A stretch of DNA of 40,958 bases from NCBI GenBank assembly GCA_013153095.1, contig JAADFB010000029.1:1-40958 (forward strand), in the 5' to 3' direction. A program made the position numbers and the translations under genes. This DNA is from Campylobacterota bacterium. GTDB lineage: Bacteria; Campylobacterota; Campylobacteria; Campylobacterales; Nitratiruptoraceae. This document shows, in pieces, positions 1-9,710 of this stretch (its first letter is position 1; each line of letters opens with the position of its first letter). The notes beneath the pieces are model-generated. The model was given only the letters and a program-made list of their open reading frames with translations. It was not told the origin of the DNA and made no database searches.

Positions 1-162
1 GCTGAGAAAAGAAGAGTACCGCTTATTGTAGTTGTTGGAGATAAAGAGGTTAAGGAAAAGAGTGTGGCTATAAGAGATAGAAGAGCCAAGAGACGATACA
101 GTTTAAGCGAAGAAGAGTTTATAAAAGAGATAAAGGAGAGATTAAGTGAGGTACACTTTTGA
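1..162 (+). CDS. thrS: threonyl-tRNA synthetase, C-terminal fragment (5' end outside window)
   Basis: Open frame from base 1 to TGA 160-162 encodes [53 protein letters not shown], typical of the ThrRS anticodon-binding domain end; directly precedes infC. Confidence 0.8.
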   Translation, partial: AEKRRVPLIVVVGDKEVKEKSVAIRDRRAKRRYSLSEEEFIKEIKERLSEVHF

Positions 163-689
163 GTAGAAAGAAAGAAACACGGGTGCTTTTAAATGAGGAT
201 ATTAAAGCACCAGAAGTTAGATGTGTAGGAGATGATGGAACTCAATATGGAATAATTAGCAAAAATGAAGCTTTAAAGATCGCAGAAGAAAAAGGTTTAG
301 ATTTAGTTTTAATAGCTCCAAATGCAAACCCTCCCGTATGCAAAATTATGGATTACGGGAAGTTTAAATATCAGCAAGAGAAAAAGAAAAAAGAGGCAAA
401 AAAGAAACAAGCAAAAATAGATGTCAAAGAGATTAAACTTTCAGTAAAAATTGCTCAAAACGATATCGACTATAAAGTTAAGCACGCTAGAGAGTTCTTA
501 GAAAAAGGAAAACACGTAAAATTTAGAGTATTTTTACGGGGTAGGGAGATGGTTCACCCAGAGGGTGGTGTTGAGGTGTTGAATAAAATTATCCCTTTAA
601 TTGAAGATGTTGGAGTTGTAGAGAAAAAGCCACATCAAGAAGGGCGCTATATCAATATGACCGTTGTCCCTAAAAAAGAGAAAAGATGA
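159..689 (+). CDS. infC: translation initiation factor IF-3 (TTG start overlapping the thrS stop)
   Basis: [18 protein letters not shown]...[20 protein letters not shown]...[17 protein letters not shown] is diagnostic of IF-3. Confidence 0.97.
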   Translation: MSRKKETRVLLNEDIKAPEVRCVGDDGTQYGIISKNEALKIAEEKGLDLVLIAPNANPPVCKIMDYGKFKYQQEKKKKEAKKKQAKIDVKEIKLSVKIAQNDIDYKVKHAREFLEKGKHVKFRVFLRGREMVHPEGGVEVLNKIIPLIEDVGVVEKKPHQEGRYINMTVVPKKEKR

Positions 690-1330
690 ATCCTAACCTA
701 GCTTTTTACCTTATAGCTTATTTAGTTGGTGGAATCCCGTTTGGATATATTTTAGCTAAACTGTTTGCAAAGGTAGATATAAAAAATAGCGGTTCCCATA
801 GTATTGGGGCTACCAATGTTTTAAGAGTTGTTAGAGAAAAAGATGAAAAGCTAGCTAAAAAGTTGGCAATAGCTACCGTAGTTTTTGATGCTCTTAAAGG
901 GGCAGTACTGGTCTTAATTGCAAGATGGTTAGGGTTTCCGCCAGCTGTTTGGTGGTTGGTTGGAATCTTAACAGTTTTGGGACACTGTTATAGCCCCTTT
1001 TTGAAATTTGAGGGAGGTAAGGGAGTAGCTACCGGTATGGGGGTTCTGATGGTTCTTTTACCCCTAGAGACTCTGATTGGGATAGCAGTTTGGGCGATAG
1101 TTGCCAAAGTGACTAAAATCTCCTCCCTTGCCTCTTTGAGTGGATTGATAGCGGTAGTTTTGGCTAGCTTTATTCTTCATCCGCAAGGACTTCCAGAAGT
1201 TAATTCTCACGCTCCTTTACTAATTTTAGCTTTTATCATCTTTTACAAACATCTACCCAATATAAAACGGCTGATTTTAGGTAAAGAGCAAAAACTATCC
1301 TTGGAGGGGGGAGTTGAGAAACCAGCCTAG
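686..1330 (+). CDS. plsY: acyl-phosphate glycerol-3-phosphate acyltransferase PlsY
   Basis: [46 protein letters not shown] motifs; multiple TM segments. Confidence 0.95.
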   Translation: MNPNLAFYLIAYLVGGIPFGYILAKLFAKVDIKNSGSHSIGATNVLRVVREKDEKLAKKLAIATVVFDALKGAVLVLIARWLGFPPAVWWLVGILTVLGHCYSPFLKFEGGKGVATGMGVLMVLLPLETLIGIAVWAIVAKVTKISSLASLSGLIAVVLASFILHPQGLPEVNSHAPLLILAFIIFYKHLPNIKRLILGKEQKLSLEGGVEKPA

Positions 1331-1676
1331 ATACTCCCTTTTTAAAAACGCTTACTATGCATTGTGTGGATTAAAGGAGTGTTTTAGAGGAGAAACCAGT
1401 TTTAAAATAGAGGTGTTCTTTTTTATCCTTCTTTCTATCTTGCTTTGGTTTTTCCCTATCTCTCTCCTATCTAAGGTCATTCTTCAAACCTCTCTTTTTA
1501 TCCCTTTAATTGCGGAACTTTTCAATAGTGCGATTGAGAGAGTTGTAGATTTAGCAACCCAAGAGTTTCACCCACTTGCCAAAGGGGCTAAAGATAGTGG
1601 GGCTGCTGCGGTACTTCTCTCCCTTTTCTTAACCTTAGGAATTTGGGTTGCTGTTGGCATCTACGAATTTTTATGA
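1314..1676 (+). CDS. dgkA: diacylglycerol kinase
   Basis: NAYYALCGLKECFRGETSFKIE and ELFNSAIERVVDL...HPLAKGAKDSGAAAVLLS are DgkA signatures. Confidence 0.93.
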   Translation: MRNQPRYSLFKNAYYALCGLKECFRGETSFKIEVFFFILLSILLWFFPISLLSKVILQTSLFIPLIAELFNSAIERVVDLATQEFHPLAKGAKDSGAAAVLLSLFLTLGIWVAVGIYEFL

Positions 1677-1677
1677 T
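1672..1677 (+). promoter_or_regulatory. candidate -10 box for tRNA-Ala (TATGAT), overlapping the dgkA stop
   Basis: TATGAT about 15 nt before the tRNA 5' end; overlapping TACAAT at 1677-1682 is an alternative. Confidence 0.35.
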
Positions 1678-1691
1678 ACAATTTCGGTAAT

Positions 1692-1767
1692 GGGGCATTA
1701 GCTCAGCTGGGAGAGCGCCACGCTGGCAGCGTGGAGGTCACCGGTTCGATCCCGGTATGCTCCACCA
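1692..1767 (+). tRNA. tRNA-Ala (anticodon GGC), CCA encoded
   Basis: GGGGCATTAGCTCAGCTGGGAGAGCGCCACGCTGGCAGCGTGGAGGTCACCGGTTCGATCCCGGTATGCTCCACCA folds as a cloverleaf; anticodon stem CCACG/CGTGG with loop CTGGCAG. Confidence 0.98.
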
Positions 1768-2632
1768 TCATTAAGAACGGTTCCAACTTTTTTAATCCCT
1801 CATTCAAATCTACTCCCTCATAATAGTTTTTAACTTCTATGTTGTTTTTTTGAGGAAGGGAAAGGTTTTTATCAAAAAGCGCCACACTCCAAGCTCCAAA
1901 AGGCGCAGAAATTACCCAATTGGTCGCTCCAAAAATCCCAATAGTTGGGGTTTTCAATACTGCTGAGATGTGCATAGGAGCTGAGTCGGTAGAAACGGTT
2001 AAAAAAGCGGTGTTTAATAGTGCTTTTAACTCTTTAATTGAGGTTTTTCCTGCAACTACTTCAACTTTACCAACTAGATGTTTTGCAACCTCGTTGACAT
2101 ATTCAACCTCCGTTTTATCTCCAGTTAAAATAAAAGGAAGTTCAAACCTTTCATACAAAATTTTACTAAACTCTCTCCATTTGTGAAATGGTAACCTTTT
2201 TGATCTCCATTTAGCACTAGAGCCACTGTTTAAAACGATATAGTCTTTTGGCTTAGGAGAAAAGGAGGTATCTAGCTCTTTTACTTTTCCACTTTTTTTA
2301 GCGATCTCATAAAAAATAGCGGTTGCATTTTGGGTTTTACTAACTTTTTGGTTGGTATAGGTTTTAAAAAAAAGTCTAAAAAGTTTACTTCTATCGTTAT
2401 TTTGAAGATCTATTAACTCCTCTATCCCCTCTTTTTTTAATTTTAGTGCAGTTTTTAAAAGGGTGGAGAGGTTTTTATTTTTTAACACCTCAACCTCTAC
2501 CCCTTCATCTTCCATCAACTCTTTAGCAACTTTTGAGCCTACAAATTTAACCCCTCCCTTCATAGCTTTAACTACCGGTAAACTTGCAGCTATATCTCCT
2601 AATGCTCCGTATCGATAGATAGCAATCATCAA
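1703..2632 (-). CDS. glycosyltransferase family 9 / heptosyltransferase-like protein; 3' end antisense to tRNA-Ala
   Basis: IYRYGALGDIAASLPVVKAMK, VLNSGSSAKWRSKRLP, VSTDSAPMHISAVLKTPTIGIFGATN; C-terminus VEHTGIEPVTSTLPAWRSPS is the tRNA-Ala antisense. Confidence 0.85.
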   Translation of the reverse strand: MMIAIYRYGALGDIAASLPVVKAMKGGVKFVGSKVAKELMEDEGVEVEVLKNKNLSTLLKTALKLKKEGIEELIDLQNNDRSKLFRLFFKTYTNQKVSKTQNATAIFYEIAKKSGKVKELDTSFSPKPKDYIVLNSGSSAKWRSKRLPFHKWREFSKILYERFELPFILTGDKTEVEYVNEVAKHLVGKVEVVAGKTSIKELKALLNTAFLTVSTDSAPMHISAVLKTPTIGIFGATNWVISAPFGAWSVALFDKNLSLPQKNNIEVKNYYEGVDLNEGLKKLEPFLMMVEHTGIEPVTSTLPAWRSPS

Positions 2633-3252
2633 AACCTCTTTAAAATCTCTTGAGCTATTAAGGAATGTCCCTTTTGGTTAAAATGGATGTCGTCTAAATA
2701 GAGAGAGCGATCTTTTAAAAAGGTGTCATAAATTTCTATTAGTTTAACTTTTGGCTCTTTAGAGGCTATCTTTTTTAAAATAGAGTTGTAAAGAAGGATG
2801 TTTGAATTTCTAAAGGTTTGTCGATGGTGGGGAGGGGTTTCTATTAAAAACACTTTTTTAGCTTGCTGAATTATCTTTTTTAAATTCTCTTCATACTCAC
2901 TAGGAGGTACTACAAACTTTTCTCCTAACTTTTTATTTAATCCAGTTTTCCTAGCCATTTTTTTATATTTTTTAACAACTTTCCTAGCCACCTTTCTAGC
3001 AAAATTGTTTGGATAGTAAAGAACATAGGGAGAGTATTTAAAAGTTTTCCAGCTATCTACTAACCCATAGGCTACAACCAAAATATCGGGGGAGTAGTTT
3101 CTAGAGATAATTTTACCTTCCCGTGTAGTACTCATTGTTACTCCAAAATCTACTAGTTCCTCTTTTAACTCTTTAGCTACTAATTTTAAATAACTCTCCC
3201 CTTCAAATCTTTCCGCCCCCTTCATATTGCAATCACCTAACCCTAGAATCAT
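2629..3252 (-). CDS. SGNH/GDSL hydrolase-like protein in glycan operon
   Basis: N-terminal ILGLGDCN block and C-terminal YLDDIHFNQKGHSLIAQEIL (D-x-x-H); adjacent to glycosyltransferases. Confidence 0.65.
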   Translation of the reverse strand: MILGLGDCNMKGAERFEGESYLKLVAKELKEELVDFGVTMSTTREGKIISRNYSPDILVVAYGLVDSWKTFKYSPYVLYYPNNFARKVARKVVKKYKKMARKTGLNKKLGEKFVVPPSEYEENLKKIIQQAKKVFLIETPPHHRQTFRNSNILLYNSILKKIASKEPKVKLIEIYDTFLKDRSLYLDDIHFNQKGHSLIAQEILKRF

Positions 3253-4216
3253 CTAAAATCCTTTGGTAAAGTTGTAGATATTTTTTAGCGGTTTGGGAAA
3301 GTAAAAAGGTGGGTTGAAGTTTCTCCTTAAGAGTTTTAAACTCTTCTAGATAGGAAGGGTAGTTTTGATACACCTCTAAAATCTTTTTAGAAGGGTTTGT
3401 AAAAAGAAATTTTTGGGGAAGTATTTCTATACTGCCTCCAACAGGGGTAGAGATCACTAGATCGCTATAAAATAGCCCTTCAATTAACACTCTACTAAAC
3501 CCTTCCCGTTTTGAGTTGATTATTTGTAGATGTGCCTTCTGTTGTAAAATCTCAATATCTTCCCTCCAGCCCAAAAGAAAAACTTTCTCTTTTAAATTTA
3601 ACTTTTCTATCTCTTTAGTTAAACTTTTTCTCTCTTCTCCCTCTCCAACAATCCACAGCTTAAATTCAAACGGTAAAGAAACAATTTCCTTAATTAACTC
3701 TTTAAACCCTTTAACTTCTCTAAGCGCTCCTATAGCTAAGAGTGTAAAAACCTTCTCTTTTGAAACTTTAGTTAAAGGTTTGGGAGTTATGGCGTTATAG
3801 ATAACTTCCCCTTTTAACCCTTTTATAGCCTCTTTAGAAACTCCAACTAGATTGGGAACTTTTGCAAAAATTTTGGAGTTTTTGCTGTTTCTTTTAGTAG
3901 CTACAAAGTTAAATTTTTGTTTCTTCCATAAAGGATAAACTATTTGAGTAGCCTTTGTAGAATGGGTATGAACTATATCGGGAGAGGTGGTTTTTATAAC
4001 ATTTGCCAACTCCAAAAATAGAAAAGGGTTGTACCTAGAAGGGTTAGAATTTAATTCTATCACCTTTACTTTTGGATCAAACTTATGTTTAAACTCACAC
4101 CCCTTAACTACCACCGCAACCACCTCTTGAGTCTTAGAAAGCTCATTAGATAATTCTACAAAACTTCGTTCTGCTCCAACCATTTTTTTACTAGCGATAA
4201 ATTGTAAAATTCTCAC
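3233..4216 (-). CDS. glycosyltransferase family 4 protein
   Basis: MRILQFIASKKMVGAERSFVELSNEL; FTLLAIGALREVKGFKELIKEI...WIVGEGEERKSLTKEIEKLNLKEKVFLLGWRED; GFSRVLIEGLFYSDLVISTPVGG. Confidence 0.88.
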   Translation of the reverse strand: MRILQFIASKKMVGAERSFVELSNELSKTQEVVAVVVKGCEFKHKFDPKVKVIELNSNPSRYNPFLFLELANVIKTTSPDIVHTHSTKATQIVYPLWKKQKFNFVATKRNSKNSKIFAKVPNLVGVSKEAIKGLKGEVIYNAITPKPLTKVSKEKVFTLLAIGALREVKGFKELIKEIVSLPFEFKLWIVGEGEERKSLTKEIEKLNLKEKVFLLGWREDIEILQQKAHLQIINSKREGFSRVLIEGLFYSDLVISTPVGGSIEILPQKFLFTNPSKKILEVYQNYPSYLEEFKTLKEKLQPTFLLSQTAKKYLQLYQRILDDSRVR

Positions 4217-5277
4217 AAAAGTTCCCTATAGACTTGTAAGGTTTTGGTGATCATTTGCTCTAAAGAGAAACGGTTTTTAACTTCTTCTCTTAATCCTTTT
4301 GTTTCTTTTTTAGCATTTAAGATAGTTTGTGTTAAGCTCTCTACATCTTTTGGGATAAAAAGGTTCTCTTTACTTAAAATATCTAACGCCCCTCCAAACG
4401 CTGGAGCTATTGCTGGAGTTTCCATCGCCATCGCTTCCACTAAACTCCTTCCAAAACTTTCCGGTTTTAAAGAGCTATTTACTACTAGATCGCTTAAACT
4501 GTAAATTTCTGCAACTTTAGAGGTTGAGCCTACAAAGATTATAGGAGAGTTTAGCCGTTTATTTAGGCGTTGAAGTTTTTTGAAATAGCCCTCTTTCCCT
4601 TTTTGAACACCTCCTACTATCAATCCAACCGTATTGGGTTTAATCTTTTTTACCTTTGCAACTGCATGGAGAAATAGTTCATACCCTTTTAAAGAGGTGA
4701 TTCTTCCTACAGAGGTGAGGATAAATTTTCCTTCTAAGTTGTAGTGTGCTTTAAATTTTTCAATAAACTCTTTATCCACTTTTTTAGGATCAAAACTTTT
4801 TAAGTCTACTCCCCTATGGATCACTTCTATTTTTGAGCTAGGGGTGTTATAGTGAAGTTGGATATAATTTTTTAAGGGATTGCTTACACAAATAACTTTA
4901 TCTCCTTTTGTCATTATAGAGCTATAAAAGTTTACACTATTAAATCCGTGAACTGTGGTAACTAAAGGAATATCCCCTTTTGCAAAATAGGAAAGCCACG
5001 CGGGAACTCTACTTCTAGCGTGAAGGATGGAAGGGTTGATCTTTTTAAAAAGTTTTTGGAGCTGTTTTATCCGTGTAGGAAAAGTTAAAATGTTTTTACT
5101 CTTTACATCTAAAGGGATATGAACTCCCCCATCCTTTTCAATAACTTTAGCTAATTCTCCCCCACTACTAATTACAAAACTCTCTATTCCCCGTTTAACA
5201 TACTCCCTATTGCTCTCTACAACTCCTCGCTCAACTCCCCCTTCAACTAATGCAGGAAGAAGTTGTACAACTCTCAT
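4213..5277 (-). CDS. glycosyltransferase family 4 protein
   Basis: LPALVEGGVERGVVE; KFILTSVGRITSLKGYELFLHA; SLKPESFGRSLVEAMAMETPAIAPAFGGALDIL. Confidence 0.92.
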   Translation of the reverse strand: MRVVQLLPALVEGGVERGVVESNREYVKRGIESFVISSGGELAKVIEKDGGVHIPLDVKSKNILTFPTRIKQLQKLFKKINPSILHARSRVPAWLSYFAKGDIPLVTTVHGFNSVNFYSSIMTKGDKVICVSNPLKNYIQLHYNTPSSKIEVIHRGVDLKSFDPKKVDKEFIEKFKAHYNLEGKFILTSVGRITSLKGYELFLHAVAKVKKIKPNTVGLIVGGVQKGKEGYFKKLQRLNKRLNSPIIFVGSTSKVAEIYSLSDLVVNSSLKPESFGRSLVEAMAMETPAIAPAFGGALDILSKENLFIPKDVESLTQTILNAKKETKGLREEVKNRFSLEQMITKTLQVYRELL

Positions 5278-6161
5278 AGATATTTCCTCAAATCTATTTT
5301 TTTATTGGTATAGGCTATTTTTCCATCGAAAAGATGAAGACATCCCTCTTTTTCAAGCTCCTTTACTAGGCGAAGGTATTTATTCTCTTTTTCAGCTCCA
5401 TCTAGCATTATAACCTCAATAGCACTTTTTCCTCCGCTTACCGCTTCACTAATCATAGAGGTAGAATCGATAGTGATAAATACCACTTCACACTCTCTTA
5501 CAAAATCTCCTAAAGGGTTGATAGGTGTTTTAGAATAGATAACCTTATAATCAAACTTCTCCATCTCCAACCACTCCTCGATCTCTTTGGAAGTTCTAGG
5601 AGAGGTACTTACCGCTTTTTCATACCCTTTAAAGTGGGTAAAAATAAATTTCACCACCTCTTCCAATCTCTCTTTTTTTAACTTAAACACTTTATTATCT
5701 CCTCCAACTATTAAACCTACACACTTTTTTTTAGGAGAATAGACCTTTTTAGTAGGTAAAGAAGCAAAATTTATAGGAATCTCTTTTACCCCTTTTTTTC
5801 TTATTCTATCGTGAAAAGGAGAATAGATAGTATCAAATCCTCTTACAAACCCTTTTGGGTAATTTAATGCCGTAGCTTTTATGTTTAATTCTTTAGCTAA
5901 CAGTTTTGCGATGTAATAGGTAGAACTTCCAACAGCTACTACCTCATCGTATCCGTTTGGAATTGATGGAAAGGGTTTAAAAAGTGAGTAGGTAGAGATT
6001 GAAAAGGGATCAAATAGATAAGCAAGAAGTTTAAAAAAACGGTTTTTAAACTCAATCTCAATTATCTCAAATTCCATATCTTTCAATTTACAATACGCGA
6101 TCGCTTGATTGAGATGTCCTTTTTTTCCATCACTAACAATTAAAGCTTTTTTTTTCCTCAT
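5274..6161 (-). CDS. ELM1 (mitochondrial fission protein)-like family protein, predicted GT-B-like
   Basis: KKALIVSDGKKGHLNQ..., VGLIVGGDNKVFKL, ITIDSTSMISEAVSGGKSAIEVI; start moved to ATG 6159-6161 (MRKKKALIVSDG) from the longer ORF. Confidence 0.75.
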   Translation of the reverse strand: MRKKKALIVSDGKKGHLNQAIAYCKLKDMEFEIIEIEFKNRFFKLLAYLFDPFSISTYSLFKPFPSIPNGYDEVVAVGSSTYYIAKLLAKELNIKATALNYPKGFVRGFDTIYSPFHDRIRKKGVKEIPINFASLPTKKVYSPKKKCVGLIVGGDNKVFKLKKERLEEVVKFIFTHFKGYEKAVSTSPRTSKEIEEWLEMEKFDYKVIYSKTPINPLGDFVRECEVVFITIDSTSMISEAVSGGKSAIEVIMLDGAEKENKYLRLVKELEKEGCLHLFDGKIAYTNKKIDLRKYL

Positions 6162-6166
6162 CGCTG

Positions 6167-6172
6167 TATAAT
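6167..6172 (+). promoter_or_regulatory. candidate sigma70 -10 box for argH (TGTATAAT)
   Basis: TATAAT preceded by TG, 27 nt upstream of the argH ATG. Confidence 0.4.
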
Positions 6173-6198
6173 ACATCAAAAAAACTGAAAGGATTTTG

Positions 6199-7581
6199 AT
6201 GAGCAAACTTTGGGCAGGCAGATTTCAAAAGGGAAGTAGTAAACTTTTAGACCGTTTTAACGCATCTATTCCGTTTGATAAAGAGCTTTTCTTAGAAGAT
6301 ATTCAAGGTTCAAAAGTACACGCCAAAATGTTGGCTAATCAAGGTATTATAACTTCAAAAGAGAAAGATGAGATTTTAAAGGGCTTAGATCAAATTCTTG
6401 AAGAGATCAAAAAAGGCAAGTTTGAGTGGAAAATTGAAGATGAAGATATTCATATGGCCATAGAGAAAAGGCTAACTCAACTAATTGGAGAAGCGGGTAA
6501 AAAACTCCACACCGCTAGAAGTAGAAACGATCAGGTAGCTTTAGATTTTAGGCTTTTTGTACAAAAAAGTAACTTAGAGATTGTAGACCTATTAAAAAAA
6601 GTGATCTCTACTCTTTTAACTTTAGCAAAAAATGAGACTTTAACTTTAATTCCTGGAATGACCCATCTACAACACGCTCAGCCTATCTCTTTAGCCTACC
6701 ACCTTTTAGCCTACGCCTCAATGTTTAAAAGGGATATTGAACGGTTTTTAAGCTCTTATGAAAGGAACAACTACTCCCCTTTAGGATGTGCGGCATTAGC
6801 AGGAACTCCTTATCCAATTGATAGGGAGTTTACTGCAAAAGAGCTTGGCTTTAAAGCCCCAACCTTAAACTGTTTAGATACCGTAAGCGATAGAGATTTC
6901 GCGCTAGAAATTCTTTTTAATATTGCGACGATGATGATGCATATCTCTAGGCTCGCAGAGGAGCTGATTTTATGGAGTAGTTATGAGTTTGGATTTATCA
7001 CTATTAGCGATGAGTACGCGACCGGTAGCTCTATAATGCCCCAAAAGAAAAACCCAGATGTTCCAGAACTTCTTAGAGCAAAAACGGGTAGAAGCTATGG
7101 AAATCTAATCGCCCTTTTAACTGTAATGAAAGGGTTACCTTTAGCCTATAACAAAGATATGCAAGAGGATAAAGAAGGGGTGTTTGATAGTGTAGAGACT
7201 GCAAAAATCTCTTTAGAGATTTTAGAAAAGGTTTTAGGAAGTTTAAGTTTTAATCGTAAAAGAATGGAGGAGGCTACAAAAATAGGACATCTTAGTGCAA
7301 CCGATCTAGCCGATTATTTGGTACAACACCTCAACATCCCTTTTAGGGAAGCGCATTTTATCACCGGAAAAGCTGTAGCAAAAGCTGAAAGTTTGGGAAA
7401 AGATTTGAGTCAATTAACCCTCCAAGAGCTTCAAGAAGTTGAACCCAAAATCACAGCAGAAGCATTAAGTTATTTGGATCTAAAAAACTCTATGAACGCT
7501 AGAAGTTCTCAAGGAGGAACGGCCAAAAAAGAGGTTGAAGATCAGATAAAAAAGCTAGAGGAGTTTTTAAACTCCCTTTAA
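6199..7581 (+). CDS. argH: argininosuccinate lyase
   Basis: [29 protein letters not shown] signature; full length. Confidence 0.98.
   Translation: MSKLWAGRFQKGSSKLLDRFNASIPFDKELFLEDIQGSKVHAKMLANQGIITSKEKDEILKGLDQILEEIKKGKFEWKIEDEDIHMAIEKRLTQLIGEAGKKLHTARSRNDQVALDFRLFVQKSNLEIVDLLKKVISTLLTLAKNETLTLIPGMTHLQHAQPISLAYHLLAYASMFKRDIERFLSSYERNNYSPLGCAALAGTPYPIDREFTAKELGFKAPTLNCLDTVSDRDFALEILFNIATMMMHISRLAEELILWSSYEFGFITISDEYATGSSIMPQKKNPDVPELLRAKTGRSYGNLIALLTVMKGLPLAYNKDMQEDKEGVFDSVETAKISLEILEKVLGSLSFNRKRMEEATKIGHLSATDLADYLVQHLNIPFREAHFITGKAVAKAESLGKDLSQLTLQELQEVEPKITAEALSYLDLKNSMNARSSQGGTAKKEVEDQIKKLEEFLNSL
7560..7575. terminator. candidate convergent hairpin GGAGTTTTTAAACTCC at the argH/rsmG ends
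   Basis: Perfect 16-nt inverted repeat spanning the 15-bp tail-to-tail overlap of argH and rsmG. Confidence 0.3.
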
Positions 7582-8103
7582 ACCTTCGATGATGAGGTAG
7601 TTTCTTTTTCCAGAAGGGAAGAGTTTAAAGTTCTCTATCCCTTCCAATTCATTGGTTACTTTTTCCCCTTTGTAAAGTAAAAAGGTGGTAGAAAGGTGAG
7701 CAAAAGGTTTAGCCATTTTAAGTAAAGTTGGTGTCGAGGTAACTGCTCTAGAAGTGATTAGGTCAACTTTAAACGGCTCAATCTCTTCTAAGCGGTTAGG
7801 GATAATAGTTACATTTTCTAACCCTAAAGCTGTTTTAATGTAGTTTAAAAATGCTACCCTCTTTCTTCTAGGCTCAACTAAGTACCAATGAGTTGTTGGC
7901 ATCTCCATAGCTAAAATCAATCCAGGAAATCCAGCTCCTGTACCGATATCTAAGCCGTTTTTAAACTCTTTCTTGGGAAGAAACTCTAACGGTTTAAGAG
8001 AGTCTTGGATATTTTTTAACACCTCCTCTTTAGTTCTAACACCGCTAAGGTTGTGAACTTTATTCCACTCTAAAAGTTTTTTGATAAAAAATTCCCATTT
8101 CAT
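7567..8103 (-). CDS. rsmG: 16S rRNA (guanine527-N7)-methyltransferase RsmG
   Basis: [46 protein letters not shown]. Confidence 0.95.
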   Translation of the reverse strand: MKWEFFIKKLLEWNKVHNLSGVRTKEEVLKNIQDSLKPLEFLPKKEFKNGLDIGTGAGFPGLILAMEMPTTHWYLVEPRRKRVAFLNYIKTALGLENVTIIPNRLEEIEPFKVDLITSRAVTSTPTLLKMAKPFAHLSTTFLLYKGEKVTNELEGIENFKLFPSGKRNYLIIEGLKGV

Positions 8104-8663
8104 AAAAGATGACCCATCCGCTCTTTTTTTATCTTTAAATACTCTTGATTGTGGGGATTGGGAGGGATAACGATAGGGATTCTTTCAACAATTTCTACTT
8201 TATCTAAAGAGCTTATCTTTTTAGGATTGTTGGTTAAAAGCTTAATTTTTTTGATATTATAATAATTTAGAATAAATTCCACTATTTCGTAACTTCTTTC
8301 ATCCGCTTCAAAGCCTAACTGGTGGTTAGCGGAGATAGTATCAAATCCTTTATCTTGTAAAGCGTAGGCGTTTACTTTATTTAAAAGCCCTATATTCCTC
8401 CCCTCCTGTCTTAGGTAGATAACCATCCCCCCATTTTTAGCGATATAGTTAAGAGAAAACTCCAACTGTTCCCCGCAGTCACATTTTTTACTCCCAAACA
8501 CATCCCCGGTTAAACATTCTGAGTGTACTCTAACGGTAGGAATTTCTGGAAGCTGTTTACTTTGAAGAACTAGATGCTCTTTGCACCCTTGTGCAAAACA
8601 TTGGATAATAAACTCACCATACTTAGTAGGTAGGTTGGCTTTCTGGCTAACTTTTATCTCCAT
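8100..8663 (-). CDS. ribA: GTP cyclohydrolase II
   Basis: [55 protein letters not shown]. Confidence 0.96.
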   Translation of the reverse strand: MEIKVSQKANLPTKYGEFIIQCFAQGCKEHLVLQSKQLPEIPTVRVHSECLTGDVFGSKKCDCGEQLEFSLNYIAKNGGMVIYLRQEGRNIGLLNKVNAYALQDKGFDTISANHQLGFEADERSYEIVEFILNYYNIKKIKLLTNNPKKISSLDKVEIVERIPIVIPPNPHNQEYLKIKKERMGHLL

Positions 8664-8717
8664 TTAGCTCTTTCTTATGATAAAATGTGACTCAATTATA
8701 TCAAAAAGGTTTGGAGA

Positions 8718-9683
8718 ATGTTTAAACGGTTTAGAAGAGCTAGAATTAATCCAACACTTTTAGAACTTTTGCAAGAAACCAAACTAACCCCAATCGACCT
8801 AATCTACCCTCTTTTTGTAAGAGAAGGGGAAGGAATTAAACAGGAAGTTCCTTCTATGCCGGATGTGTTTCAAATGAGCATCGATGAGGTTGTAAAAGAG
8901 ATAGAAGAGCTAAAAGCTCTAGGGATTAAAGCGATAATACTTTTTGGGATACCAACAGTTAAAGATAGTGTCGGAAGCGATGCTTTATGCGAGTATGGGA
9001 TAATTGCAAGTGCTGTAAGGGAGATCAAAAAAGCTCATCCCGATATTTTTGTGATTACCGATCTATGTTTTTGTGAGTATACCGATCACGGACATTGCGG
9101 AGTTTTAGACCTTAAGCTAAAAACGGTAGATAACGATGCAACTTTACAGCTTCTAGCTAAACAAGCAGTGATCCACGCCAAAGCGGGTAGCGATATGATA
9201 GCTCCTAGTGGTATGATGGATGGGATGGTTAGCGCAATTAGAGAAGCGTTAGACAAAGCGGGTTTTACCCATATCCCCATTATGAGCTACTCTACTAAAT
9301 TTGCGAGTGCGTATTATGGTCCTTTTAGAGATGCGGCAGAATCTGCTCCTAGCTTTGGGGATAGAAGAAGTTACCAACTAAATCCAGCTAATAGAAGAGA
9401 GGCGATCTTAGAAAGTTTAGAGGATGAGCAAGAGGGGGCGGATATTTTAATGGTAAAACCCGCTTTAGCCTACCTCGATATTGTAAGAGATATTAGAGAA
9501 GCTTCTATGTTGCCTTTAGCTGTGTATAATGTGAGTGGAGAGTACTCTATGTTAAAGCTAGCTGGAAAAGCTGGAGTGATCGATTATGAGAAAGTGATGT
9601 TAGAAACGCTTTTAGGGTTTAAGCGAGCAGGGGCAGATTTAATAATTACTTACCACGCAAAAGAGGCTGTAAAACTGCTATAA
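8718..9683 (+). CDS. hemB: delta-aminolevulinic acid dehydratase (porphobilinogen synthase)
   Basis: [61 protein letters not shown]; full length. Confidence 0.98.
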   Translation: MFKRFRRARINPTLLELLQETKLTPIDLIYPLFVREGEGIKQEVPSMPDVFQMSIDEVVKEIEELKALGIKAIILFGIPTVKDSVGSDALCEYGIIASAVREIKKAHPDIFVITDLCFCEYTDHGHCGVLDLKLKTVDNDATLQLLAKQAVIHAKAGSDMIAPSGMMDGMVSAIREALDKAGFTHIPIMSYSTKFASAYYGPFRDAAESAPSFGDRRSYQLNPANRREAILESLEDEQEGADILMVKPALAYLDIVRDIREASMLPLAVYNVSGEYSMLKLAGKAGVIDYEKVMLETLLGFKRAGADLIITYHAKEAVKLL

Positions 9684-9684
9684 T
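9679..9684 (+). promoter_or_regulatory. candidate -10 box TATAAT for argF, overlapping the hemB stop codon
   Basis: TATAAT 27 nt before the argF GTG start. Confidence 0.35.
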
Positions 9685-9710
9685 ATCTTTTAAGCTTTTA
9701 TAAAGGATAG

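Noticed and set aside
1920-2186. 88-aa + strand ORF inside the GT9 gene
   Set aside because: Antisense to a clear glycosyltransferase coding frame; no recognisable domain and low-complexity Ser/Thr/Val composition.
3516-3800. 94-aa + strand ORF
   Set aside because: Antisense shadow of the GT4 gene 3233-4216; no family resemblance.
4244-4504. 86-aa + strand ORF
   Set aside because: Antisense shadow of the GT4 gene 4213-5277.
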